From Hymenobacter gelipurpurascens (GTDB lineage Bacteria > Bacteroidota > Bacteroidia > Cytophagales > Hymenobacteraceae), in assembly GCF_900187375.1 (NCBI RefSeq), contig NZ_FYEW01000001.1, forward strand, positions 248,001 through 312,000: a stretch of DNA of 64,000 nt, written 5' to 3'. The translations under genes and the position numbers were made by a program. This document shows positions 8,731 through 16,894 of the stretch, piece by piece. The notes beneath the pieces were generated by a model. It worked only from the letters and a program-made list of their open reading frames with translations. It did no database searches and was not told the DNA's origin. Each line of letters opens with the position of its first letter. The stretch's first letter is position 1.

Positions 8731-9576
8731 TTATTTTAGCGCCTCAGCTACAGAGGTAGAGAGCGGCGTTGTTGGGTGCCCGATGAGTTGGGAGAGCTGG
8801 TGACTCTCATCAAACAACGCACCTTGTGACGCGCTTACATCCCAACCGGCAATGGCGTGGGCTAAGCCTTCGGGCAGCCCGAAGCTGGCGAGTGCAGCCG
8901 CGTATTCTGCCTGCGGAAGGTTTTTGTAGGGAATATCCCGGCCAGACTGGCGCGATATTTCGGCGGCCAGGTCCGTTAGCGTGTAGGCCTCATCACCGGC
9001 TAGCTCGTAGGTTTTGCCCTTGTGCCCAGGGCTCATGAGCACCGCCACGGCCGCCTCAGCAAAGTCAGCCCGCGAAGCCGAGGAAATCCGGCCTTCACCG
9101 GCACTGCCGATAAACGCACCGCCCGCCAAGGCGCCCGGAATAGACCCAGTATAGTTTTCGGTGTACCAGCCGTTGCGCAGAATCGTGAAGGGAATACCCG
9201 AAGCTTTCAGATCGGCTTCCGTGGCGCGATGCTCATCGGCCAGGCTAAGCGGCGACGAATCGGCGTGTAGCAGGCTGGTGTAGATGATGTGCTTCACCCC
9301 TTTCTTTTTGGCTGCCTCCAGAACGTTGCGGTGCTGCGCGGCTCGTTTGCCTACTTCGCTGGAGGAAATCAGCAGTAAAGTGTCGACACCCGCAAGTGCG
9401 GTTTCCAGCGTTTCGGGGCGGGAGTAGTCGGCTTCGCGGGCCGTAACGCCTAGGTCAGTCGCTTTGGCGGGCGTCCGGACCAGCGCGAGAACTTGATCGG
9501 CGGGTACTTTGGCGAGAAGTTTCTCGACAACGATTCGGCCGAGTTGGCCGGTGGCTGCGGTGATGGCAATGGTCAT
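8731..9576 (-). CDS. qorB: NmrA-like NAD(P)H:quinone oxidoreductase, QorB type
   Basis: A 281-aa atypical short-chain dehydrogenase closely matching E. coli QorB (YtfG), which reduces quinones with NADPH. Visible landmarks: the Rossmann motif ITAATGQLGRIVVEKLL, LLLISSSEVGKRAAQHRNV, YTSLLHADSSPLSLADEH, ILRNGWYTENYTG, KTYELAGDEAYTLTDLA, and the C-terminal LFDESHQLSQLIGHPTTPL. I took the ATG at 9576; the frame runs 10 codons further upstream without homology. It is divergent from an HxlR regulator, the same arrangement as ytfG/ytfH in E. coli, so it is probably controlled by that regulator. Confidence 0.92.
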   Translation of the reverse strand: MTIAITAATGQLGRIVVEKLLAKVPADQVLALVRTPAKATDLGVTAREADYSRPETLETALAGVDTLLLISSSEVGKRAAQHRNVLEAAKKKGVKHIIYTSLLHADSSPLSLADEHRATEADLKASGIPFTILRNGWYTENYTGSIPGALAGGAFIGSAGEGRISSASRADFAEAAVAVLMSPGHKGKTYELAGDEAYTLTDLAAEISRQSGRDIPYKNLPQAEYAAALASFGLPEGLAHAIAGWDVSASQGALFDESHQLSQLIGHPTTPLSTSVAEALK

Positions 9577-9618
9577 GGCGTAGTTAGGATATGATGAGCA
9601 ATACAAAATTACTTCCTA

Positions 9619-9637
9619 TACTTACGTAAAGTAAGTA
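9619..9637. promoter_or_regulatory. Palindromic operator candidate between qorB and hxlR
   Basis: TACTTAC-GTAAA-GTAAGTA: 7-bp perfect arms and a 5-base spacer, roughly midway in the 78-base divergent spacer. Half-site fragments (gtacgtac, ggtaagta) continue to the right. Size and symmetry suit a dimeric winged-helix HxlR protein. Confidence 0.6.
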
Positions 9638-9654
9638 CGTACAAAAAGGTAAGT

Positions 9655-10065
9655 ATGAAAAAAAGTAAAATAGTTGCGACGCCGGAAGCTAATGGTTTGG
9701 CTGATAAGTTACAGCGCGGCGATTTGATGTCAGAGGCTTGTCCTTCCCGAACGGTACTTAAACATATAACCAGCCGGTGGGGAGTACTAGTGCTGATTGC
9801 GCTGGAAGGAAAAACCCGCCGTTTCAGTGAGCTGCGGCGCCTGATTAACGGTGTGAGTGAGCGGATGCTGGCCCAAACGCTGCAGTGGCTGGAAAGCGAT
9901 GGGTTAGTGAAGCGAGTGGCCTACGATGTGGTGCCGCCCCACGTAGAATACAGCCTGACGCCTCTAGGCCAGGAAGGCGCCGCCAAAGTGCGAGACCTCG
10001 CCGATTGGATAGAAGCCAGTCTCCCAAGCATTGCGCAGCAGTGGAACGCTCCCTCCGTCAACTAA
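9655..10065 (+). CDS. HxlR-family transcriptional regulator, YtfH/QorR type
   Basis: A 136-aa winged-helix regulator. It aligns along its length with E. coli YtfH: EACPSRTVLKHITSRWGVLVLIAL, FSELRRLINGVSERMLAQTLQ (recognition helix), and VVPPHVEYSLTPLGQE. The Cys in the CPSR motif is the conserved N-terminal thiol which, in quinone- and diamide-sensing HxlR proteins (YodB, QsrR), acts as the redox switch. Sensing here is inferred from that residue and the neighbour. It probably represses qorB and itself through the palindrome at 9619-9637. Confidence 0.88.
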   Translation: MKKSKIVATPEANGLADKLQRGDLMSEACPSRTVLKHITSRWGVLVLIALEGKTRRFSELRRLINGVSERMLAQTLQWLESDGLVKRVAYDVVPPHVEYSLTPLGQEGAAKVRDLADWIEASLPSIAQQWNAPSVN

Positions 10066-10126
10066 GCTGACATTCAGCGTTCATATAGGAGTATCGCATA
10101 TCAAGCTGGCCATTCTTCGAAGTGGC

Positions 10127-10195
10127 CTAGAACACAAAATCTGGATGCGTGAAGTAGCAAAATGCTGCTTCACGCATCCAGATTTTGTGTTCTAG
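10127..10195. terminator. Long bidirectional hairpin between hxlR and the M23 gene
   Basis: 33-nt arms (10127-10159 and 10163-10195) pair with one G:U wobble and a 3-base loop. The outer end is formed by CCTAG/CTAGG. It sits between convergent genes, and A/T-rich sectors inside the arms could act as U-tracts in either direction. Confidence 0.65.
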
Positions 10196-10219
10196 GCTGT
10201 AAGGAAGGAAACTATTGGC

Positions 10220-10909
10220 CTAGAGCCACTGGCTTTGCAGAATCAGGTTGGGGTTGGGGCAGAGGGCCGCCCATTTCTCGCGTTCTTCGGGGAGGGCTAC
10301 GCCGGGGAAGTCGCCGGAGCGGCCTTCCAGGTCGCTGATTATCTGGAAGTGGAGGTGAGGCGGCCAGTCGCCGTTTTCGGGTGCGGGGCCTACTTCCGTG
10401 AACACTTCTCCTTTTTCGATGGCCATGCCGGGGCGGAGCAGCATGGTTTCGCGGCGGGTGAGGTGGCCGTAGAGGGTGTAGAACGTAGTGTCTTCGAGCT
10501 GGTGCTGCAGAATGACGGTGGGGCCGTAGTCGCCGTAGTTGTCGTTGTCCTGCACGCTGTGCACGGTGGCATCAAGCGGCGCCATTACGGGCGTGCCGGC
10601 GCGCAGCCACACATCAACGCCTAAGTGTAGGGAGCGGGACGGCACCGCCGGATCGGGGTCGCCAAATAACTCGCTGCGCCTATAGATAACCCGGTTTTCG
10701 AGGTAGCCACCCACACCGATGTGGGCGTTCTGCGCTTCTAGCAACTGGCCTACCAGCTCTTCAAAAGCCGCAGTATTGTGCAGGTTGGCATTCTTAAGCA
10801 GCGGATTGGTCGCCGAAAAATCCAGGCGGGCTACATCGGGGGCGTTGAGGTCGATGGGCAGCACGGCGGCAAATTCGTGCTGATGATTTTCCAGAAGCTG
10901 GGCAAGCAT
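10220..10909 (-). CDS. M23-family peptidoglycan metallopeptidase
   Basis: A 229-aa LytM/M23 zinc peptidase domain protein. The zinc site is complete: HLGVDVW (HxxxD) about two-fifths of the way along and HLHF near the C-terminus. The glycine-rich core TPVMAPLDATVHSV and LYGHLTR are typical of the fold. No convincing signal peptide follows the chosen ATG at 10909, and the 19 extra upstream codons do not supply one, so it may act in the cytoplasm or be exported by another route. The N-terminal 90 residues are a small helical region of unknown role. Substrate (cell-wall cross-links) is inferred from family. Confidence 0.8.
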   Translation of the reverse strand: MLAQLLENHQHEFAAVLPIDLNAPDVARLDFSATNPLLKNANLHNTAAFEELVGQLLEAQNAHIGVGGYLENRVIYRRSELFGDPDPAVPSRSLHLGVDVWLRAGTPVMAPLDATVHSVQDNDNYGDYGPTVILQHQLEDTTFYTLYGHLTRRETMLLRPGMAIEKGEVFTEVGPAPENGDWPPHLHFQIISDLEGRSGDFPGVALPEEREKWAALCPNPNLILQSQWL

Positions 10910-11131
10910 AGAAAGAAAGTAGGATTGAATACGGTGGGAAAGTGGCCTAGCGAGGCAATTACGCACGTTCTAGGCCACCCTTCAACGCAAGATTTTATAC
11001 CACGTTGAAGAGGAGTGCAAGCTAAAGCATCCGCCACAGAATCCCGTACTTTGCGGCTCGGGCCAACCCTAGGCCAGTTCCTGTGTTATTCATCCTTCAG
11101 TCTTTCTGATTTTCTGCACCCGCACCACCCT

Positions 11132-12241
11132 ATGAGCAGTCAGTACCTTACGCTCAACGTCGTCGAGCTCACCCAGGAAACCTCCGATGCCGTTACCATC
11201 CATTTCGAACGCCCCGACCGCCAGCCCGTAGCCAGCCAGCCAGGCCAATTCCTGACGCTGATTCTGCCCTGCGGCGCCGGTGGCAAAAAGGAGCGCCGGG
11301 CCTACTCTCTGAGCAGCACGCCCGCCGAGGCCCCGCGCCTTGCCGTAACCGTGAAGCGCGTGCCCGGCGGACTGATGAGCAACTATTTGCTGGATACCGT
11401 GCGCGTAGGCCAGCAAATGGAGGTAATGGCGCCCATCGGCAACTTCACTTTGCAAACGGCGCCCAAGTCGGCTCGCTCGTTTGTGCTGGTAGGAGCGGGC
11501 TCGGGCATTACGCCCCTGATGAGCATGCTGAAAGCAGTATTGCGCGAGGAGCCGCAAAGCCACGTGCTGCTGATCTATGGCAACCGCAACGAGGCCTCCG
11601 TGATTTTCCGGGAGCAGCTGCGGCAACTGGAGCAGCAGTACGCCGGCCGCTTCCAGATAGAGCACGTGTATAGCCAGCCCACCGGCCCGGTAGCGGGGCA
11701 CCAGCACACGGGCCGCCTCAACCGCACTATGCTGCTGCGTATTCTGGAGCAGCGCCACCAGTTCCCGGCCGATCAGGCCGACTATTACCTCTGCGGACCC
11801 GAGGGCCTGATGACGGAAGCCAAAGCCGCTCTTGAGCTGCTGGGCGTACCCGCCAGCCGGATCCGGCGGGAGAGCTTCATCGCGGCCGCCGACACGGCGG
11901 AAGCCGCTGCCACGCAGCCCAACGGCCACGGCGACGTATCGGCGGCGGATGACGACGGCAAAGTGGTGAGCCGTACTGTTACCATCAATTATGAAGGAGC
12001 TGAGTATCAGTTCGTGGTAGAGCCAAATCAGACTATCTTAGAGGCTGCTCTTGATCTGGATATAGACCTGCCGTATTCCTGCCAGGCCGGGCTTTGCACG
12101 GCTTGCCGCGGCAAGTGCCTTTCGGGTAAAGTGCACCTGGATGAGCGCGAAGGCCTCTCAGATCGGGAGATCAGCCAAGGCTACGTGCTTACCTGCGTAG
12201 GCCACCCGCTGACGAGTGATGTGGTAATTGAAATCGACTAG
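11132..12241 (+). CDS. PaaE-like ferredoxin-NAD(P)H reductase with C-terminal 2Fe-2S domain
   Basis: A 369-aa electron-transfer flavoprotein with three modules: an FAD-binding barrel (RRAYSLSSTP as RxYS motif), an NAD(P)-binding domain (VLVGAGSGITPLMSML and YYLCGPEGLMTEAK), and a C-terminal plant-type ferredoxin domain with the cysteine pattern CQAGLCTACRGKC plus a fourth Cys in LTCVGHP. The architecture matches PaaE and related oxygenase reductases, but no oxygenase or phenylacetate gene is nearby, so the partner is unknown. The frame is open from 11015; the ATG at 11132 (MSSQYLTLNV) is where homology begins. It is 69 bases upstream of the M3 peptidase and could be co-transcribed with it. 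Confidence 0.88.
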   Translation: MSSQYLTLNVVELTQETSDAVTIHFERPDRQPVASQPGQFLTLILPCGAGGKKERRAYSLSSTPAEAPRLAVTVKRVPGGLMSNYLLDTVRVGQQMEVMAPIGNFTLQTAPKSARSFVLVGAGSGITPLMSMLKAVLREEPQSHVLLIYGNRNEASVIFREQLRQLEQQYAGRFQIEHVYSQPTGPVAGHQHTGRLNRTMLLRILEQRHQFPADQADYYLCGPEGLMTEAKAALELLGVPASRIRRESFIAAADTAEAAATQPNGHGDVSAADDDGKVVSRTVTINYEGAEYQFVVEPNQTILEAALDLDIDLPYSCQAGLCTACRGKCLSGKVHLDEREGLSDREISQGYVLTCVGHPLTSDVVIEID

Positions 12242-12310
12242 GAGGAACTAGGCCACTGCGCGCCAATTTTCCTAACCCGAAGCCTGCCTTCCCGCGTACA
12301 GAACCTTTCT

Positions 12311-14056
12311 ATGAATCCAACCACCGCCCCCACTGCTGCCGACTTGGCTACCGATACGCAGCGTCCGCTCCGGCAGTACTTGCCCGAGGATTTCACGGTT
12401 TCCGACTGGGCTGCCATTGAACCCTATTTCGCCGAGTTGCGCGACCGTACCCTCGACTCGGGCGCGGAGCTGGAGCGCTGGCTGCTAGACCGCTCCGAGC
12501 TGGAATCGGTGCTGAGCGAGGACCTGGCTTGGCGCTATATCCGCATGACGTGCGACACGCAGGACCAAACCCGGTCCGAGGCGTTTCAGTATTTCGTGAG
12601 CGAGATTGAGCCCAATGTAGCGCCTTACGACCACGCCCTTAACGAGAAAATGATAGCCTCGCCGTTCCTGCCCGATCTGGACCCGGCGCGGTACCGCGTG
12701 TTTACCCGTTCGGTGCGGCAGGCGCTGGAAATCTATCGGGCCGAGAACATTCCGCTCAAAACCGAAACCAGCACCAAGCAGCAGCAATACGCCGCCACCG
12801 TAGGCGCCATGACGGTGACGCTCGGCGGCGAAGAAATGACCTTGCCCCGTGCCGCCGACCGCCTCAAAAGCCCCGACCGCGCCGTGCGCGAAGAAGCCTG
12901 GCGGGCCATTCAGGCGCGCCGCATTCAAGATGCCAAGCCCCTCGATGCGCTCTTCACGGACCTAATAGGCCTACGCCACCAGATGGCGCTAAACGCCGAC
13001 TACGCCAACTTCCGCGACTATATGTTCGCGGCGCTAGGCCGCTTCGATTACACCCCGCAGGACTGCTTCAACTTTCACCGGGCTATTCGGGAAACGGTGG
13101 TTCCCCTGATTGATGACCTCGATCTGGAGCGTCGCCAGGACCTGAACCTGCCCGAGTTGCGCCCTTGGGATTTGGATGTAGACGTATCGGGCAAAGCGCC
13201 CCTGCGGCCTTTTGATACCGGAACGGAGCTGCTGGAAAAAACCATCACCGTTTTCCAGAACCTCGACCCCTTCCTGGGTGACTGTCTGCGGACAATGCGC
13301 CAGATGGGCCACCTGGACCTGGAATCGCGCAAAGGAAAAGCCCCCGGCGGCTACAATTACCCGCTGGATGAAACTGGTGTGCCGTTCATCTTCATGAATG
13401 CCACCAGCTCCCTGCGCGATGTGGTGACCATGCTGCACGAAGGTGGCCACGCCGTGCACAGCTTCCTGACACGCCGCCTGCCGCTTTCTGCCGATAAGCA
13501 CCCGCCATCTGAAGTGGCTGAGCTGGCTTCCATGAGCATGGAGCTGATGAGCATGGACCAGTGGGACGTATTCTTCACCGACCCCGATGAGCTGCGCCGC
13601 GCCAAGAAAACGCACCTCGAAAGCGTACTCGAAACCTTCCCGTGGGTAGCCACCATCGATAAGTTTCAGCACTGGATCTACGAAAACCCCGAGCATACGG
13701 AAGATGAGCGCCACCAGCGCTGGACGGAGATTTTCGATGAGTTCAACCAGCGCACAGTCAGCTGGAAAGGCCTGGAAGAGTTCAAGCCCTACCTCTGGCA
13801 GAAGCAGCTACACCTCTACGAAGTGCCCTTCTACTACATCGAGTATGCCATGGCGCAGCTGGGGGCCATTGCGGTGTGGCGCAACTTCCACCAGAATCCG
13901 CAGGTGGGCCTGGAGGCCTACAAGCGGGCCCTGGCCCTGGGCTACACCGCGCCCATCGGCGAAATCTACGCCGCCGCCGGTATCCGCTTCGATTTCAGCA
14001 CCGAATACCTGCGTACCCTCGCCGACTTCGTGCACGAGGAAATGACCAAGCTCTAG
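12311..14056 (+). CDS. M3-family oligoendopeptidase
   Basis: A 581-aa cytoplasmic zinc metallopeptidase of the thimet/PepF type, which degrades short peptides. The HEXXH site is MLHEGGHAVHSF at about residues 374-385, with the third ligand in the following SEVAELASMSMELM helix. The long helical N-terminal region and C-terminal YIEYAMAQLGAIAVWRNF are typical. No signal peptide. The gene is followed by a strong bidirectional terminator. Confidence 0.92.
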   Translation: MNPTTAPTAADLATDTQRPLRQYLPEDFTVSDWAAIEPYFAELRDRTLDSGAELERWLLDRSELESVLSEDLAWRYIRMTCDTQDQTRSEAFQYFVSEIEPNVAPYDHALNEKMIASPFLPDLDPARYRVFTRSVRQALEIYRAENIPLKTETSTKQQQYAATVGAMTVTLGGEEMTLPRAADRLKSPDRAVREEAWRAIQARRIQDAKPLDALFTDLIGLRHQMALNADYANFRDYMFAALGRFDYTPQDCFNFHRAIRETVVPLIDDLDLERRQDLNLPELRPWDLDVDVSGKAPLRPFDTGTELLEKTITVFQNLDPFLGDCLRTMRQMGHLDLESRKGKAPGGYNYPLDETGVPFIFMNATSSLRDVVTMLHEGGHAVHSFLTRRLPLSADKHPPSEVAELASMSMELMSMDQWDVFFTDPDELRRAKKTHLESVLETFPWVATIDKFQHWIYENPEHTEDERHQRWTEIFDEFNQRTVSWKGLEEFKPYLWQKQLHLYEVPFYYIEYAMAQLGAIAVWRNFHQNPQVGLEAYKRALALGYTAPIGEIYAAAGIRFDFSTEYLRTLADFVHEEMTKL

Positions 14057-14081
14057 GCCAGTCGGCGTAAGCTAAACTGGG

Positions 14082-14127
14082 TATAAAAGAAAAGCGGCCG
14101 GAGCAATCCGGCCGCTTTTCTTTTATA
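14082..14127. terminator. Bidirectional intrinsic terminator after the M3 gene
   Basis: A 21-bp perfect stem (14082-14102 with 14107-14127) and a 4-base loop (gcaa). The GC-rich top is flanked by A-rich and T-rich bases, so it can function from both sides. Confidence 0.88.
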
Positions 14128-14478
14128 GGATAGAGTACAAGTCGGATAAAGACGCCGGATAGGAATGAGTGGAAGGAATAGGGCAAGCGTGTTTATACCA
14201 GGATGAGCGACCGACTTCTTGAAAGGTTGTATGCAGGTGAAATAAATTCATTAAGCGTTGGTTATCAGGGGTAAAAAATAAAAAAGCCTGTTGCAACGGT
14301 CGTGCTGAGCGGAACCGAAACATCACTACCGCTGGCTACTCAACTGGCCTATTACCAACTCAACGAAGCGGTAGAGATGCTTCGACAAACGGACGTCAGA
14401 TCAAGCATGACGTTCTTTTGAATTCCAACTGAGACCTAGTGCATTGGTCTAGGACTTTTCTGGATTGATAAATAGGAA
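14128..14478. repeat. Gene-free stretch with a degenerate REP-like inverted repeat
   Basis: No credible gene. Between about 14303 and 14416 lie degraded arms of the repeat that is intact at 61120-61212: gtcgtgctgagc on the left and gcggtagagatgcttcgac plus catgacgttc on the right. A TGGCCTA copy lies in the middle. A weak hairpin (cctag..ctagg, 14434-14453) precedes the end of the lipoprotein gene. Confidence 0.55.
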
Positions 14479-15063
14479 TTAGTTCTGCAGCGTGAAGAGG
14501 GGCAGGGGCTTCAGCTTGCTGTATTGACCGCCGAGTTGCTGCAGCTCGGCGCCGTGTACTTGCAGGTAGTTGTTGAAGCGCGTGGCCGCTTGGTCGTAAC
14601 GAATCCGGAAGACAACCACTTCGGCGTTGGCATCCTGAATCTGCGTGGTGAGGGTTTTAATGTCGGTTGGGGGTTCCTTGTCGGCGGGTAGGGCCATGTT
14701 GTACACCATGCGGAGCACGGAGTCCTGGGCCACATCGTAGGCATCAATCCGCGCCGATTCCGCCATGTTCTGCTGATCGTACCGAAGGATTTTTAAGCGC
14801 GTGTTGGCCCGGCGTATGTAATTGACCTGCTCGCGATTGGCATCGGGCTGGGTTTCCAGAATGGTGAGCAGCTGCTGGGTATTCTGCAGTTTGGCGTCGT
14901 CGCTGGCCACCATTTCCTGCCAACGGGCCTGCACAGTGTCGCGCAGGATATTCACTTGCGTTTTAACAGCCTCTTTCGAAGCCGGGTCAATCAGTTTGGG
15001 CTTCCGATTACAGCCCGATGTAGCAAGTAGCAAGGCCAGCAAGAGCCAGAGACTATTTTTCAT
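14479..15063 (-). CDS. Predicted lipoprotein, LemA-like helical protein
   Basis: A 194-aa protein with a clear lipoprotein signal: KNSLWLLLALLLATSGC, lipobox TSGC with Cys18. The mature part is charged and almost entirely helical. The C-terminal part (RYDQAATRFNNYLQVHG ending in KPLPLFTLQN) recalls the end of LemA proteins (RYNxAVxxYN...), but the similarity is weak and the usual LemA N-terminal region is not obvious. I chose the internal ATG because the signal peptide begins there. It is probably outer-membrane anchored with the domain facing the periplasm. Function unknown. Confidence 0.72.
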   Translation of the reverse strand: MKNSLWLLLALLLATSGCNRKPKLIDPASKEAVKTQVNILRDTVQARWQEMVASDDAKLQNTQQLLTILETQPDANREQVNYIRRANTRLKILRYDQQNMAESARIDAYDVAQDSVLRMVYNMALPADKEPPTDIKTLTTQIQDANAEVVVFRIRYDQAATRFNNYLQVHGAELQQLGGQYSKLKPLPLFTLQN

Positions 15064-15211
15064 GTTGAAAGAAGAGGAGGATTTAGCAAAGTCCCAACGG
15101 AAATCCAGACAAAAACAATCAATTACCAAACCAAGAACGTAGCAAATTTTCTTGAGCCGTCGCGGGGTATCGTTCCTAGGCCACTCAGTTCGTCCCTACG
15201 GCTGGTCTGTG

Positions 15212-15219
15212 TACCTTTG
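15212..15219 (+). promoter_or_regulatory. -7 box of the thiL promoter
   Basis: TACCTTTG is a perfect TAnnTTTG match, 63 bases before the thiL ATG. At the expected -33 position only TTC (15189-15191) is found instead of TTG. No TPP-riboswitch-like structure is apparent in the 60-nt leader. Confidence 0.55.
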
Positions 15220-15282
15220 TGGCCTGCTGAGTGGCCTAGCATTGGCCCGGCACAGTTTGCAACTAGTCCAAGATCTCCCATC

Positions 15283-16317
15283 ATGAGTGATATCACCCCC
15301 CTCGATAAAGTAGGCGAGTTCGGCCTGATTCGTCGTATCCAGGATACCATTACCCTAAACCAGCCCAGCACCATCCTCGGCATCGGCGACGATGCCGCTA
15401 TTCTGGCCCCCGAAGCCGGGCAGGAGGTCGTCATCAGCACTGATCTGCTAGTGGAAGGAGTGCATTTCGACCTCACATTCTGCCCACTCAAGCACCTTGG
15501 CTACAAGGCCGTGGCCGTAAACGTATCGGACGTGGCCGCTATGAATGCCACGCCCACGCAAATTGTGGTGGCTCTGAGTGTTCCGTCGCGTTTTTCGGTG
15601 GAAGCTGTGGAGGAGTTATACGAAGGCATGCGCCTGGCCTGCGAGGCCTACAATGTGGACCTAGTGGGCGGCGATACCACCGGCAGCCGCTCCGGCCTGA
15701 CCATCGGTATCACGGCGCTAGGCCAGGTGGCCGCCGGAAAAGCCGTGCGCCGCAGCGGGGCAGGCAACAACGACCTGATCTGCGTAACCGGCGACCTGGG
15801 CGGTGCTTACCTGGGCCTGCAGGTGCTGGAGCGCGAAAAGCAAGCCTGGCAAGCCGACCCCGAAACGCAACCCGAGCTCGACAAATATCCTTACGTACTC
15901 CAGCGCCAGCTACGCCCCGAGGCCCGTATGGATGTGGTGTATGAGCTGCGCGACCTGGGCGTGGTGCCCACCAGCATGATAGACGTATCCGATGGGCTGG
16001 CCTCCGAAGTGCTGCACCTCTGCCAGGCCAGCGGCACGGGTGCACGCATCTTCACTGAAAACCTGCCCATTGCCAACCCCACGCTGGAAGTAGCCGAGGA
16101 ATTCAACCTCGACCCCATTATGTGCATGCTCAACGGCGGCGAGGACTACGAACTGCTCTTTACAGTCCCGCTCTCGGCCCACGACAAAATCAAAAACCAC
16201 CCCGATATCACCATCATCGGGCACATGGTAGAAAAGAGTGAAGGCGCCAACCTCATCACCAAATCCGGCCAGCCTGTGCCGCTCCGCGCTCAGGGCTTCA
16301 ATCATTTTGATCAGTAA
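15283..16317 (+). CDS. thiL: Thiamine-monophosphate kinase
   Basis: Phosphorylates thiamine phosphate to thiamine pyrophosphate with ATP, the last step of TPP synthesis. The 344-aa protein shows the AIR-synthase-like fold landmarks: GIGDDAAIL, STDLLVEGVHFD, KAVAVNVSDVAAMNA, LVGGDTTGS, and IDVSDGLASEVLHL. The start is the ATG before SDITPLDKVGEFGLI; the frame runs 22 codons further up without homology. No other thiamine genes are in the window. Confidence 0.95.
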   Translation: MSDITPLDKVGEFGLIRRIQDTITLNQPSTILGIGDDAAILAPEAGQEVVISTDLLVEGVHFDLTFCPLKHLGYKAVAVNVSDVAAMNATPTQIVVALSVPSRFSVEAVEELYEGMRLACEAYNVDLVGGDTTGSRSGLTIGITALGQVAAGKAVRRSGAGNNDLICVTGDLGGAYLGLQVLEREKQAWQADPETQPELDKYPYVLQRQLRPEARMDVVYELRDLGVVPTSMIDVSDGLASEVLHLCQASGTGARIFTENLPIANPTLEVAEEFNLDPIMCMLNGGEDYELLFTVPLSAHDKIKNHPDITIIGHMVEKSEGANLITKSGQPVPLRAQGFNHFDQ

Positions 16318-16346
16318 GCGCCCTATGACGAGCTTCTAGGCCAGTT

Positions 16347-16503
16347 ATTGCGAGGAGGCACGACGAAGCAATCCTTCCTTAGCACGCTACAATCTTTGAC
16401 CTACTCAAAAGCCCTTACTCCCACCGGGAAAGTAAGGGCTTTTCAGTGCATTAATAGTTCGTGCAACAACAAGGAAAATTGCTTCGTCGTGCCTCCTCTC
16501 AAT
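16347..16503. repeat. REP-like inverted repeat with nested terminator
   Basis: The outer arms 16347-16380 and 16471-16503 are near-perfect complements (core gaggaggcacgacgaagcaa). Nested inside is a 13-bp stem, 16407-16419 with 16431-16443, ending in TTTT, which looks like the thiL terminator. The outer arm belongs to the ATTGCGAGGAGG...GACGAAGCAAT type of dispersed repeat. Confidence 0.72.
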
Positions 16504-16507
16504 GACT

Positions 16508-16882
16508 CTAATCCTCGGGGTAGGGGATGTAGACGAAGTTGGTGAACTCCTCATCCAGCACGAACAGGCAGCAATATTCGTCAGCGTCGCGGTAGGTGCT
16601 CTGGAAGGCTTCGATGCCCTCCTGGCTTACGATGCCCTGCTGCACGAATAGCTCCAGGTAGCTGGCGAAAACGTGCCACTCCAGGTTGGCCTCGTCGGCG
16701 TTAATTAGGAGGCCACCTAATGGCACCTCCTGGCGCGCGAAAACGAAAATGGGGTACTTGGAAATATCCCGCTTGCGGATCTGGGAGGAAGCCTCGCTCA
16801 GGGTATCAGAGACGGTAGCAAAATCCTTGGTGATGGTGCCGAGGTATTTGCCGTTCAGTTCGGGGTCGTTGGTGTAGTCCAT
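16508..16882 (-). CDS. Hypothetical protein
   Basis: A 124-aa soluble acidic protein that I do not recognise. It has no signal peptide, membrane segment or metal motif. Predicted mixed alpha/beta character, with KYPIFVFARQEVPLGGLLIN and YCCLFVLDEEFTNFVYIPYPED as beta-rich ends. Its reading frame is well formed, with strong codon use like its neighbours, and its ATG lies 12 bases after the stop of the upstream acyltransferase, so the two are probably one transcript. Confidence 0.68.
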   Translation of the reverse strand: MDYTNDPELNGKYLGTITKDFATVSDTLSEASSQIRKRDISKYPIFVFARQEVPLGGLLINADEANLEWHVFASYLELFVQQGIVSQEGIEAFQSTYRDADEYCCLFVLDEEFTNFVYIPYPED

Positions 16883-16894
16883 GGGGAAGCTGAA

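Noticed and set aside
11090..11929. 279-codon minus-strand frame opposite the PaaE-like reductase
   Set aside because: The reductase has all cofactor motifs; the opposite frame is low complexity and has no family features.
15220..15282. TPP riboswitch before thiL
   Set aside because: The 60-nt leader is too short and lacks the conserved thi-box segments.
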